NCBI GenBank assembly: GCA_963774935.1
Contig: CAVZGO010000004.1
Span: forward strand, 1-64,000
DNA: 64,000 nt
Source of the DNA: CAVZGO01 sp963774935
Lineage (GTDB): Bacteria; Chloroflexota; Anaerolineae; Anaerolineales; UBA4823
Direction of reading: 5' to 3'
The notes under the pieces were generated by a model, which searched no databases, was not told the DNA's origin, and worked only from the letters and a program-made list of their open reading frames with translations. Positions 25,636 through 33,701 of this stretch are shown here, in pieces. The position numbers and the translations under genes are program-made. The stretch's first letter is position 1, and each line of letters begins with the position of its first letter.

Positions 25636-26799
25636 GTGAATAAAACCTACCTTGCTGACCGGGTGGCAACCTTGAAGCCTTCAGGAATTCGAAAATTCTT
25701 TGATATCGTTGCAACGATGAAGGATGTGATTTCATTAGGAATCGGCGAACCGGATTTCGATACACCTGCGCCAATCCTTGAAGCTGGAATTCGCTCGCTT
25801 AAAATGGGTCAGACTCACTACACCTCGAACTCGGGTATTTTGGAGCTGCGCCAGGCGCTTGCGCAACATATACAGCGTTTGTACGGCGTCGCGTATGATC
25901 CGGGTTCAGAGATCGTGATTACAGTCGGGGTCTCCGAAGCCCTTTACCTGGCTTTGACTGCCCTGTTAAATTATGGGGATGAGGTCATCATCCCCACACC
26001 ATGTTTCGTCGCCTACCAGGCAGAGGTGATCCTGGCTGGTGGTGTTCCAGTGGAAATCCCCAGCCGGATGGAAGATAACTTCCAACCTCGTCCTGAGGCG
26101 ATTGAAGCGGCGATCACTCCTAAAACGAAAGCAATCCTGATCGGTTATCCCAATAATCCAACGGGCGCGGTCGCATCACGAGAAGTGTTGGTTGAGCTGG
26201 AGAAGGTCGCCGAGAAACATGATTTGATCGTCATCTCCGACGAAATCTATGACCAGCTGGTATATGGAATCCCACATGTTTGTTTTCCGAGCATCCCTGG
26301 CGCAAAATCCCGCACTCTGCTGTTGGGCGGGTTTTCCAAGGATTATGCTATGACTGGATGGCGGATTGGATTTGCCGCAGGTCCGGCTGAAATGATGAGT
26401 GGCTTGCTGCGCATTCACCAGTACACGATCATGTCTGCGCCAACCACTGCACAGGCGGCTGCTCTCGAAGCGTTGTGCTGCGGCAGCGAATTTGTAGAAG
26501 CGATGCGCAATGAATACAACCGGCGGAGGGAGCTAATTGTTGGCGGTCTCAACCAGCTTGGGCTTCCCACATTCGAACCGCGCGGCGCATTTTATGCCTT
26601 CCCACAAATCAGTGTCACGGGAATGGACGACGAAACCTTTTCACAAAAACTGCTCGAAGAGGAACGAGTTGCCGCGGTACCAGGATCTGCATTCGGCGCG
26701 GGCGGTGAAGGGTTTGTGCGCTGCTCCTATGCGACCGCTTACGACAAAATTGAGGAAGCGCTGCATCGCATGGAAAGCTTCATGCGCCGGCACGGGTAA
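25636..26799 (+). CDS. class I/II pyridoxal-phosphate aminotransferase
   Basis: 387-aa fold-type I PLP enzyme, probably acting on aspartate, aromatic or branched-chain amino acids. Motifs are ISLGIGEPDFDTP (substrate arm), HYTSNSGILELRQALA, YPNNPTGAV (Asn contacting PLP), SDEIYDQLVY (Asp and Tyr) and GGFSKDYAMTGWRIGF, where K is the Schiff-base lysine, with the C-terminal Arg in GFVRCSYAT. This set fits the PatA/AspC-like Igamma subgroup. A purine-rich AAGGAG precedes the GTG start. gatB starts eight bases after its stop. Confidence 0.92.
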   Translation: MNKTYLADRVATLKPSGIRKFFDIVATMKDVISLGIGEPDFDTPAPILEAGIRSLKMGQTHYTSNSGILELRQALAQHIQRLYGVAYDPGSEIVITVGVSEALYLALTALLNYGDEVIIPTPCFVAYQAEVILAGGVPVEIPSRMEDNFQPRPEAIEAAITPKTKAILIGYPNNPTGAVASREVLVELEKVAEKHDLIVISDEIYDQLVYGIPHVCFPSIPGAKSRTLLLGGFSKDYAMTGWRIGFAAGPAEMMSGLLRIHQYTIMSAPTTAQAAALEALCCGSEFVEAMRNEYNRRRELIVGGLNQLGLPTFEPRGAFYAFPQISVTGMDDETFSQKLLEEERVAAVPGSAFGAGGEGFVRCSYATAYDKIEEALHRMESFMRRHG

Positions 26800-26807
26800 A
26801 TCGCTGA

Positions 26808-27779
26808 ATGGATCTTGATAGTGGAGACAAACCGCCATTTGAGGCGGTTATCGGATTGGAAGTGCATGCGGAGCTGCAGACTGTATCGAAGATGTTTTGC
26901 AGCTGTCGGGTGGTAGATTCGACGGTCGCTGATCCGAACATTGCGGTTTGCCCGGTGTGCGCAGGTATGCCCGGGGTACTGCCGGTGGTGAACCGTCGTG
27001 CAGTAGAATTAGGTTTACGGGTCGCGCTGGCGCTCGAGTGCCAGGTGAACCAAACAAGTTTATTCGCGCGCAAGAATTATTTTTACCCGGATTTACCCAA
27101 AGGCTACCAGATTTCCCAATACGATCAGCCGCTGGCGCGGTATGGCCGCCTTAGCTTCGTTACACCAGAGGGGGAAACCAGTGTACGCATCCGACGGGTG
27201 CATCTCGAAGAAGACACGGGCAAGCTGACCCACACGGATAAAGATGGACAGGCATTTTCGCTGGTCGATCTCAACCGCGCTGGTGTGCCGCTGTTAGAGA
27301 TCGTAACCGAACCCGATCTGCATTCTCCTCAGGAAGTAAAGGCGTATGCCATGGCTTTGCGCAGCCTGCTGCGCTACCTGGGCGTGAATTCAGGGGATAT
27401 GCAAAAAGGGGTGATGCGGATTGAACCGAATATTTCGGTGCGCAGAAAAGGCAGCCAGATATTGGGTACGCGCTCCGAAATTAAGAATCTGAATAGCTTC
27501 CGTGCATTGGAGCGAGCTGTGGCATTTGAAATAGAGCGCCAGAGTAATTTGCTGGAGCGAGGCGAACTGGTGCGTCAGGAAACACGCGGTTGGGATGAAA
27601 GCCGGGGGGTTACTTTTACGCAGCGGGTGAAGGAAGGGGAGGAAGATTACCGTTATTTCCCGGAGCCAGATTTGCCTCCGCTGGTGATCGAGCAAGACTG
27701 GTTGGAGCAAATCAGCACCAGCCTGCCGGAGCTGCCAAGGGCTAAACTCGACCGTTTTCAGAAGCGACTACCATCTTAG
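26808..27779 (+). CDS. gatB: Asp/Glu-tRNA amidotransferase subunit B, N-terminal fragment (frameshifted)
   Basis: Amidotransferase subunit that phosphorylates the misacylated tRNA and uses ammonia from GatA. This 323-aa piece is the catalytic cradle: IGLEVHAELQT, the zinc-type cysteines in MFCSCRVV and AVCPVCAGMPG, FYPDLPKGYQISQYD, RIRRVHLEEDTGKLTH, NRAGVPLLEIVTEPD, MRIEPNISVRR and EIKNLNSFRALERA. After LPRAKLDRFQKR the frame runs into a stop at 27779. One extra base at about 27768 explains it: the next frame reads YHLSIYDANVLIAEPAV without a gap. The complete gene is 26808-28299. Confidence 0.94.
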   Translation: MDLDSGDKPPFEAVIGLEVHAELQTVSKMFCSCRVVDSTVADPNIAVCPVCAGMPGVLPVVNRRAVELGLRVALALECQVNQTSLFARKNYFYPDLPKGYQISQYDQPLARYGRLSFVTPEGETSVRIRRVHLEEDTGKLTHTDKDGQAFSLVDLNRAGVPLLEIVTEPDLHSPQEVKAYAMALRSLLRYLGVNSGDMQKGVMRIEPNISVRRKGSQILGTRSEIKNLNSFRALERAVAFEIERQSNLLERGELVRQETRGWDESRGVTFTQRVKEGEEDYRYFPEPDLPPLVIEQDWLEQISTSLPELPRAKLDRFQKRLPS

Positions 27780-28299
27780 CATTTATGATGCCAATGTACT
27801 GATCGCGGAGCCGGCGGTGGCAGATTATTTTGAGCAGGTCATTCAGGAGGCACCGCATGCCAGCCCGAAAATTGTGGCCAACTGGATCAGCGGAGATTTA
27901 TTCAACCTGATGAATCAAAGCGGTGAGGTAATCGACGCCATTCGGATCACCCCGCAAGGATTGGGTCGCCTGCTCGAGCTTGTCGTGCAAGGCGAAATCA
28001 ATCAAACAACCGGCAAGGCAGTGCTTTCGCAGATGTACTCAAGCGGAAAAACCGCTGACGAAATTGTAACTGAAAGCGGTTTTCGACAAATTTCGGATGA
28101 GCACGAAATGACCCGCCTGGTAAAGTATGTGTTGGATGAAAATCCGGAGCAGGTTGAAGCATACATGGCGGGAAAAGAAACGATCGGGCGCTGGCTGTTT
28201 GGACAGGTGATGCGCGTGGCGAAAGGTCAGGCAAACCCACAGGTTTTACAGAAAGAGCTGGATGCTCAATTGCTGCAGCGAAAAGAGGAGGGCGACTGA
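27769..28299 (+). CDS. gatB: Asp/Glu-tRNA amidotransferase subunit B, C-terminal fragment (frameshifted)
   Basis: Second part of gatB. It carries the helical domain (YFEQVIQEAPHASPKIVANWISGDLFNLMNQ) and the YqeY-like tail that contacts tRNA (GRLLELVVQGEINQTTGKAVLSQMY, VKYVLDENPEQVEAYMAGKETI, FGQVMRVAKGQANPQVL). Coding sequence starts at 27769 directly after the single-base shift; the first usable start codon in this frame is only at 27817. No residues appear to be lost across the junction, so the protein is intact apart from the one-base indel. Confidence 0.93.
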   Translation, partial: YHLSIYDANVLIAEPAVADYFEQVIQEAPHASPKIVANWISGDLFNLMNQSGEVIDAIRITPQGLGRLLELVVQGEINQTTGKAVLSQMYSSGKTADEIVTESGFRQISDEHEMTRLVKYVLDENPEQVEAYMAGKETIGRWLFGQVMRVAKGQANPQVLQKELDAQLLQRKEEGD

Positions 28300-28337
28300 A
28301 GGTCGAAAATCATCTATTGAGACGGTCATTCGTCACT

Positions 28338-28366
28338 TGACGATCTGTCTGACATCTGTTAAGCTA
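28338..28366 (+). promoter_or_regulatory. candidate gdhA promoter
   Basis: TTGACG (28338-28343), a 17-base spacer and TAAGCT (28361-28366). The -35 is strong and the -10 weak. It overlaps a 12-base palindrome CGTCACTTGACG (28331-28342). Transcription from here would give a leader of about 140 bases. Confidence 0.35.
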
Positions 28367-28430
28367 TGGACAGATAAGGGCGAGGCAAACTCATCATGAC
28401 CTGTTTGACGATGAAGTTGCAGATTTCGAG

Positions 28431-28453
28431 CGGGCACCATACCGGGGTGCCCG
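28431..28453 (+). other. GC-rich hairpin in the gdhA leader
   Basis: Perfect 8-bp stem CGGGCACC/GGTGCCCG with a seven-base loop, about 60 bases before the gdhA start. It is followed by TATATATTTA, not a clean T-run. It could be the gatB terminator or an element of the gdhA leader. Confidence 0.5.
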
Positions 28454-28514
28454 TATATATTTAAATTGAAGGCAATCTCTAAATAACATATCGATAAAGA
28501 TCAGGAGAACAAGA

Positions 28515-29801
28515 ATGGCTGAATTAATTAATGCTTTTCAGATGGCACAAGCCCAATTTGATAATGTTGCCGGGATGCTGAGCCTGGATCCCCAGGTAGC
28601 AGAGATGCTGCGCTGGCCGATGCGAGAATTTAAGTTCATGATCCCGGTGCGCATGGAGAACGGCAATATCCGTGTGTTTTTTGGCTACCGTGTGCAACAC
28701 AATGATGCCCGCGGCCCTGCCAAGGGAGGTATCCGATTTCACCCATCTGAAACTCTTGATACGGTGCGCGCATTGTCGATGTGGATGACATGGAAGACAG
28801 CAGTCGCCGACATTCCGTTAGGCGGGGGAAAAGGTGGTGTTCCAGTCGATTCGGCAACCCTGACAACTTCTGAAAAAGAAAAATTATGCCGCGGCTGGGT
28901 TGACCAAATGTGGCGAAACATTGGCCCACGGCAGGATGTCCCGGCGCCGGATGTTGGGACCACGCCCCAAATGATGGGCTGGATGATGGATGAATACTCC
29001 AAGTTGGTCGGTCAGTATACCCCGGGTGTTATCACTGGCAAGCCTGTAGGCGGTGGAGGTTCGTTGGGACGCACCGAAGCGACCGGTTATGGGGTGATCT
29101 ATACCGTCCGGGAAGCGATGAAGCATCTTAAACTGGATCCGACGAAATCACTCGCTGCAATCCAGGGTTTTGGCAATGTTTCCCAGTATGCCGCGATCGG
29201 ATTTACGGAGCTCCTGGGCGGGAAGGTGATTTGTGTATCTTACTGGGACAGGGCAGACCGGATGCCCTATACGGTAAGCAAAGCAGATGGCATTAATCCT
29301 CACTTCTTGAAGTCCATTACAGACCAGTATGGCACGATTGATAAGGATCAGGCACGCGCGGCGGGTTATAAGATTGAGGATGCAGATGCCTGGCTCACAA
29401 AGGACGTCGACGTGTTGATCCCAGGCGCGCTGGAGGGTCAGATCACAGGAGAAACCGTGAAACGTATCAGCCAGCGGGTGCGGTTGGTGGCGGAAGGTGC
29501 GAACGGACCAACCACACCTGAAGCTGATGCAGTACTTATAGCGAATAATGTGTTTGTTGTCCCTGATTTCCTGTGCAACGCCGGTGGTGTGACTGTTTCG
29601 TATTTTGAAAGCGTTCAGAATGACATGAATTATTACTGGACGAAGGATGAAGTGTTACAGCGCCTGGATATTAAGATCACTAATGCATTCAACAGCGTGC
29701 TGGAGCTTTCACAGAGTGAAGGTATTTTTATGCGGGATTCGGCTTACATGGTTGCCATTGGGCGAGTGGTTAAGGCAATGGAGCTGAGAGGCTGGTTGTA
29801 G
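28515..29801 (+). CDS. gdhA: glutamate dehydrogenase (Glu/Leu/Phe/Val dehydrogenase family)
   Basis: 428-aa oxidoreductase that interconverts glutamate with 2-oxoglutarate and ammonia. The N-terminal dimerisation domain holds the substrate site GPAKGGIRFHPSETLDTV and the catalytic Lys/Gly block DIPLGGGKGGVPVD. ADVGT-like PAPDVGTTPQMMGWMMDEYS and GRTEATGYGVIYTVREA follow, then the Rossmann motif IQGFGNVSQYAA. The last part has LVAEGANGPTTPEAD and VPDFLCNAGGVTVSYFE. Size and motifs are those of the small hexameric class; coenzyme preference is not certain. AGGAGAAC stands seven bases upstream of the ATG. Confidence 0.95.
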   Translation: MAELINAFQMAQAQFDNVAGMLSLDPQVAEMLRWPMREFKFMIPVRMENGNIRVFFGYRVQHNDARGPAKGGIRFHPSETLDTVRALSMWMTWKTAVADIPLGGGKGGVPVDSATLTTSEKEKLCRGWVDQMWRNIGPRQDVPAPDVGTTPQMMGWMMDEYSKLVGQYTPGVITGKPVGGGGSLGRTEATGYGVIYTVREAMKHLKLDPTKSLAAIQGFGNVSQYAAIGFTELLGGKVICVSYWDRADRMPYTVSKADGINPHFLKSITDQYGTIDKDQARAAGYKIEDADAWLTKDVDVLIPGALEGQITGETVKRISQRVRLVAEGANGPTTPEADAVLIANNVFVVPDFLCNAGGVTVSYFESVQNDMNYYWTKDEVLQRLDIKITNAFNSVLELSQSEGIFMRDSAYMVAIGRVVKAMELRGWL

Positions 29802-29846
29802 GCAACCGAGATTAAGCAAACAGCCTAATCATTAGAAATTAACTGA

Positions 29847-29887
29847 ACACAGGCAGCAGTACAGCATCGCTGTGCTGCTGCCTGTGT
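29847..29887 (+). terminator. long hairpin after gdhA (probable terminator)
   Basis: A nearly perfect 19-bp stem with a three-base loop (arms 29847-29865 and 29869-29887, one G-T pair), 46 bases after the gdhA stop. No T-run follows, so termination may be rho-dependent or the hairpin may protect the mRNA 3' end. Confidence 0.6.
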
Positions 29888-29922
29888 CCATTGAACCCGA
29901 ATTCAGGTTAATCCCGCTTTTA

Positions 29923-29951
29923 TTGTCTTTTTGGGTAAATTACTATACAAT
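29923..29951 (+). promoter_or_regulatory. sigma-70-type promoter
   Basis: TTGTCT (29923-29928), 17-base spacer, TACAAT (29946-29951), then a 30-base leader before the ATG at 29988. It lies just downstream of the gdhA hairpin and would drive the anchored protein and perhaps the DUF5671 gene. Confidence 0.6.
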
Positions 29952-29987
29952 GATCCATACAACAACCATAAAATTACAGGTAGGCAT

Positions 29988-30464
29988 ATGAAACAAGATC
30001 GATTTCTGCTTGGTATATTAATTGGAATTGGGGTGCTGGCAGCGCTTGCGGTGGCACTATTTTTTATCCGCAAGGGCGATCAATCTTATGGATCTGAAGA
30101 CACTCCAGAAGGCGTAGCGCGAAATTACATTCTGGCTTTACAGAACCAGGACTTCGAGCGTGCATACCAATATCTTGCCGAAGGAGAAGATCGGCCAGAC
30201 CTGACGACCTTCCAATCAAACCTTCTGGCAAGCGGAGTCGAAATCGAGCGTGTTGCTGTTGAGCTCGGATCTGCCAAGGTCTCTGGAGATCGCGCTGTGG
30301 TTGGGATTACGGTGGTCCACCCGGGTAATGGTCTTTTCGGTGACGTCTGGCGTGAAGTCCAGAGCGCGGTAATGCTCCGCACTCCCGAAGGCGAATGGAA
30401 AATCGCCAGTATGCCTTACCCATTCTGGTTTTATAGCTGGTATAACCCCGAGGTTAAGCCGTAG
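29988..30464 (+). CDS. membrane-anchored protein with NTF2-like exterior domain, 158 aa
   Basis: A basic start (MKQDRF), one membrane helix (about residues 7-27, GILIGIGVLAALAVALFFI), then an exterior domain of about 125 residues. The pattern TPEGVARNYILALQNQDFERAYQYLAEGEDRPDL is that of DUF4878/NTF2-like lipid- or ligand-binding domains, in which ARNYxxALQxxDFExAYxxL is recurrent; a C-terminal W-x-I strand (EGEWKIASM) fits as well. Start at 29988 rather than 29931 because the preceding 19 residues are not protein-like and the promoter lies in between. Function unknown. Confidence 0.72.
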   Translation: MKQDRFLLGILIGIGVLAALAVALFFIRKGDQSYGSEDTPEGVARNYILALQNQDFERAYQYLAEGEDRPDLTTFQSNLLASGVEIERVAVELGSAKVSGDRAVVGITVVHPGNGLFGDVWREVQSAVMLRTPEGEWKIASMPYPFWFYSWYNPEVKP

Positions 30465-30548
30465 ATTCGCCTCCGTTCAGATTGTCTCTGGACGATCAGG
30501 TTATTCTTTTGGGAAGACCAGACAGGAATAAAAATAGCGGACGCAGCC

Positions 30549-32399
30549 ATGCAAAATATTCGCCGGTGGTATCTATATGCAGTCAGCCTGATCAGCCTGG
30601 AGGTAGTGCTCTGGGGAGTGATTGGTTTACTCCGTTCACTATTTTCACAGGGACGTGTTGGTGGCGGGGCTGAACAGCTGGCCTGGGCTTTATCGCTCAT
30701 CCTGGTTGGCATTCCAGTATTTGGATTGCATTGGGTTTGGGCGCAACGAGCAGCTCAGAAGGATGTTGACGAGCGTTCTGCAGCAGTCCGCGCCTTATTT
30801 CTTTATCTTTTCCTGGTAATCACGTGTGTGCCAGCGTTGCAAAATGCGCTGGCTGTCCTTAACCGCGCCTGGCTTGTGATCTTCAATTTACCCGTGGCGG
30901 AGGCTATTTTTGGCGGCAACCAGACCTGGAGTGACAACCTGGTCGCTCTGGCGGTAAATCTTGGCGCCGCAGCCTATTTTTCGGGGGTCCTGCGATCGGC
31001 ATGGCAAAGTGATTTTCGAGCTGAACATTTTATCACCATCCGCCGCTGGTACCGCCATTTCTGGCTTTTATACGCGCTTGTGATGGCTGGAACGGGTGTA
31101 CAACTAACTTTACAGTTCCTCCTGAGTGTCTGGAACCAGGTGGGGAATACCGCCCAGATACAACTAGCTAATGGGCTGAGCCTGCTGATGCTTGGTGTTC
31201 CCTTGTGGTACCTGTCCGAGAGGCTGTTGCAGCGTGCGAGGCAAGATCCAGCGGAGCAGTATGCGGTTTTACGCCTGGTGGTGAATTACGCTATTTTATT
31301 CATCAGCATCATCAGCCTGCTGGTGGCTGGGGCGCAGCTATTAACTCCTGTACTGCTGGTCGTTCTAGGTGCACGCTACCAAACGGCAGCCTTTTTCGGG
31401 CAGATATCACTTGCGTTCTCGATAGCGGTCACGATGGGATTAATTTGGGCTTATTACAGCCACAGCTTCAACCGCGAATTGTTGGGGATGTCTGATAGCG
31501 AGAGGGAAGAGAATTTGCCGTCTGCTGAACGGACTTTACAAAGTTTACGCCGGCTTTATTATTATGGGCTGGCATTCATCGGACTGGCGGCGGCTTTTAT
31601 CGGATTGCAAGTGCTGTTAGGAGTAATGCTCGACCTGGCGTTTGGTGATGTCGCCCTGGCACAGCTTGCTCTACGCGCGCGCCTGGCCGAGTCGTTTTCT
31701 GCCTTACTTCTCGGGTTGCCTTTATGGATTGTTGCCTGGAGGACGGTGACACTCGAGACCCAACAGGAAGGGGAAGCTGGTGAGATTGCGCGCCAGACGA
31801 TGGTGCGTAGAGTTTACCTCTATCTCGTATTATTCGCTGCTGTTGTTGGAGTGATGTTGAGTGCAGGCGCTTTTTTATACCAAATCTTACGGATTTTGTT
31901 GGGTGATCCACCTGAACGACCGGTGTTAGATGTATTGGCTCAACTAAAAACGTTCCTGCTGTTTGCGGCATTGCTTGGGTACCATTGGGTTGTTTTACGG
32001 GCTGACAATCGCTTGATACAAGCTACTCTGGCCAGGCGGCGGGCACAATATCCGGTGCTGGTGCTGGCAACGGATGATGAGCCGATGATGCACCTCATCG
32101 GAGAAATATTGCTTCAACAAATACCTGGTTTGCCGGTCGCTGTACACCCGACCAGTCAAGGGGTACCCGATTCCAGCTTTTCTACAGCCAAAGCAGTCAT
32201 CCTGCCGGCTGAGCTGGCGATACAACCAGGGGAAGCGTATCGCCTGTGGTTGGCAAATTATGAGGGCAGGCGGATGATCCTGCCCACGCCCATCATCGGT
32301 TGGACCTGGCTGTTAGGTGCCCGACGTACCCCGATTTCTATGGCACGGCAAACAGCCAGGCTGGTGCGCAAACTGGCTGACGGTGATGAGGGCGAATAA
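30549..32399 (+). CDS. DUF5671-repeat multi-pass membrane protein with C-terminal receiver-like domain
   Basis: 616-aa membrane protein built of at least three DUF5671-type units. The recurrent pattern is RRWYLYAVSLISLEVVLWG, then GIPVFGLHWVWAQR: it reappears as RRWYRHFWLLYALVMAGTG/GVPLWYLSERLLQ, LRRLYYYGLAFIGLAAAFIG/GLPLWIVAWRTV and VRRVYLYLVLFAAVVGVMLS/GYHWVVLRAD. About fourteen to sixteen membrane helices are likely. Residues about 505-616 are soluble (YPVLVLATDDEPMMHLIGEILLQQIPGLPVAVHP), resembling a degenerate response-regulator or Rossmann-like domain. DUF5671 has no assigned role; it is common in Chloroflexota. Confidence 0.82.
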   Translation: MQNIRRWYLYAVSLISLEVVLWGVIGLLRSLFSQGRVGGGAEQLAWALSLILVGIPVFGLHWVWAQRAAQKDVDERSAAVRALFLYLFLVITCVPALQNALAVLNRAWLVIFNLPVAEAIFGGNQTWSDNLVALAVNLGAAAYFSGVLRSAWQSDFRAEHFITIRRWYRHFWLLYALVMAGTGVQLTLQFLLSVWNQVGNTAQIQLANGLSLLMLGVPLWYLSERLLQRARQDPAEQYAVLRLVVNYAILFISIISLLVAGAQLLTPVLLVVLGARYQTAAFFGQISLAFSIAVTMGLIWAYYSHSFNRELLGMSDSEREENLPSAERTLQSLRRLYYYGLAFIGLAAAFIGLQVLLGVMLDLAFGDVALAQLALRARLAESFSALLLGLPLWIVAWRTVTLETQQEGEAGEIARQTMVRRVYLYLVLFAAVVGVMLSAGAFLYQILRILLGDPPERPVLDVLAQLKTFLLFAALLGYHWVVLRADNRLIQATLARRRAQYPVLVLATDDEPMMHLIGEILLQQIPGLPVAVHPTSQGVPDSSFSTAKAVILPAELAIQPGEAYRLWLANYEGRRMILPTPIIGWTWLLGARRTPISMARQTARLVRKLADGDEGE

Positions 32400-32400
32400 C

Positions 32401-32429
32401 TTTCATAAATGCGCCATTCGTTGTATACT
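32401..32429 (+). promoter_or_regulatory. candidate dnaN promoter
   Basis: TATACT at 32424-32429 with TTTCAT at a 17-base spacing, 80 bases before dnaN. The -10 is good and the -35 weak. Confidence 0.35.
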
Positions 32430-32509
32430 CAAGGCGTCAGCATGTTGCCCTAATTTTGGTCTAAGAACACTGTAGATCAATTCATAACAGGAAGAAGAGG
32501 AATGCAGCT

Positions 32510-33658
32510 ATGAGAGTAATGGTTTTGCAGGAAAACCTGGCCCGTGGTTTGAGCATCGTCTCGCGAGCAGTTTCACCGCGCAGCACCCTGCCGGTGCTTG
32601 CCAATGTTCTGATTGCAACGGATGAGGGACGGCTGCGCCTGTCTGCGACTAACCTGGAACTGGGTATTACCTGTTGGATTGGGGCTAAAATTGAGGAAGA
32701 AGGATCAACCACAGTTCCTGCGCGCACCTACAACGATCTGGTAAGCACGTTGGCGGACAAGCAAGTGGAAATGGCCTTGACCATACGCACTCAAACTTTA
32801 AACGTACGCTCCGGCGCGTCCAATACGGATTTGAAGTGCATCGATGCACAAGAATTTCCGATCATGCCAGTGGTTGACCTGTCGGAAGGACTGCAAATCA
32901 ACGTCACCGACCTCAAGGAGATGATCCAACAGGTGGTATTCGCTGCTTCGGAGGATCAAGCGCGCCCGGTGCTGACCGGGGTGCTGGTGACGGTTAAAGG
33001 CAACAAAATCACCATGGCGGCTGCGGATGGTTTCCGTCTCTCTGTGCGTAAAGGAGAGCTCTCCTCCCAGGTATCGCGGCCATTTTCTGCGGTAATCCCA
33101 GCCAGGGCGCTTGCTGAGCTGGCGCGCATTATTTCGGATGGCGAGCAAACCGTTACCATGGTGTTGCCTCCGGGACGAGGGCAGGTAATCTTCCATTTGC
33201 GGGATATCGAGCTGGTGTCGCAATTGATCGAAGGTAATTTCCCGGACTATGAACAAATCATCCCCCGCCGTTTCGAAACGCGGGCAGTGCTATCCACATC
33301 TGCTTTTCTCAAGGCCGTTAAACAGGCGGAAATCTTTGCTCGAGAAGGCTCTCACATAGCGCGCATCGGCCTTTCGCCGGGCTCAGGTGAGCTGCAAGCC
33401 GGTGAAGTGGAAATATCTGGCCAATCGGACGAGACAGGATTCAACCAAAACAAGGTAGCTGCCAGTATCGAAGGCAACGCCTTGGTGATTGCTTTCAATG
33501 TGCGCTTCCTGCGTGAGGTATTGGATGTGGTGCACACTCCAAATGTCTCGCTAGAGACCAGCACCGATACCAGCCCGGGTGTGATCCGCCCTGTGGGCGG
33601 TGAGGCAGGCGATAGCGATTTCCTGCACGTAATCATGCCCATGCACCTGGGAAGTTAA
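32510..33658 (+). CDS. dnaN: DNA polymerase III beta subunit (sliding clamp)
   Basis: 382-aa ring-forming clamp that holds the replicative polymerase on DNA. The three-domain repeat is evident: MRVMVLQENLARGLSIVSRAVSPRSTLPVLANVLI at the start, VFAASEDQARPVLTGVLV opening domain 2, AADGFRLSVRKGEL, EGNFPDYEQIIP, and the terminal VIMPMHLG, which corresponds to the usual MPMRL end. GAAGAAGAGGAAT precedes the ATG. No dnaA or recF is adjacent, so the gene is not in the standard origin cluster here. Confidence 0.96.
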   Translation: MRVMVLQENLARGLSIVSRAVSPRSTLPVLANVLIATDEGRLRLSATNLELGITCWIGAKIEEEGSTTVPARTYNDLVSTLADKQVEMALTIRTQTLNVRSGASNTDLKCIDAQEFPIMPVVDLSEGLQINVTDLKEMIQQVVFAASEDQARPVLTGVLVTVKGNKITMAAADGFRLSVRKGELSSQVSRPFSAVIPARALAELARIISDGEQTVTMVLPPGRGQVIFHLRDIELVSQLIEGNFPDYEQIIPRRFETRAVLSTSAFLKAVKQAEIFAREGSHIARIGLSPGSGELQAGEVEISGQSDETGFNQNKVAASIEGNALVIAFNVRFLREVLDVVHTPNVSLETSTDTSPGVIRPVGGEAGDSDFLHVIMPMHLGS

Positions 33659-33701
33659 CCCCCGGCAGCGGGCTATCCGAGACCGATCGGAGCCCAATCG
33701 C

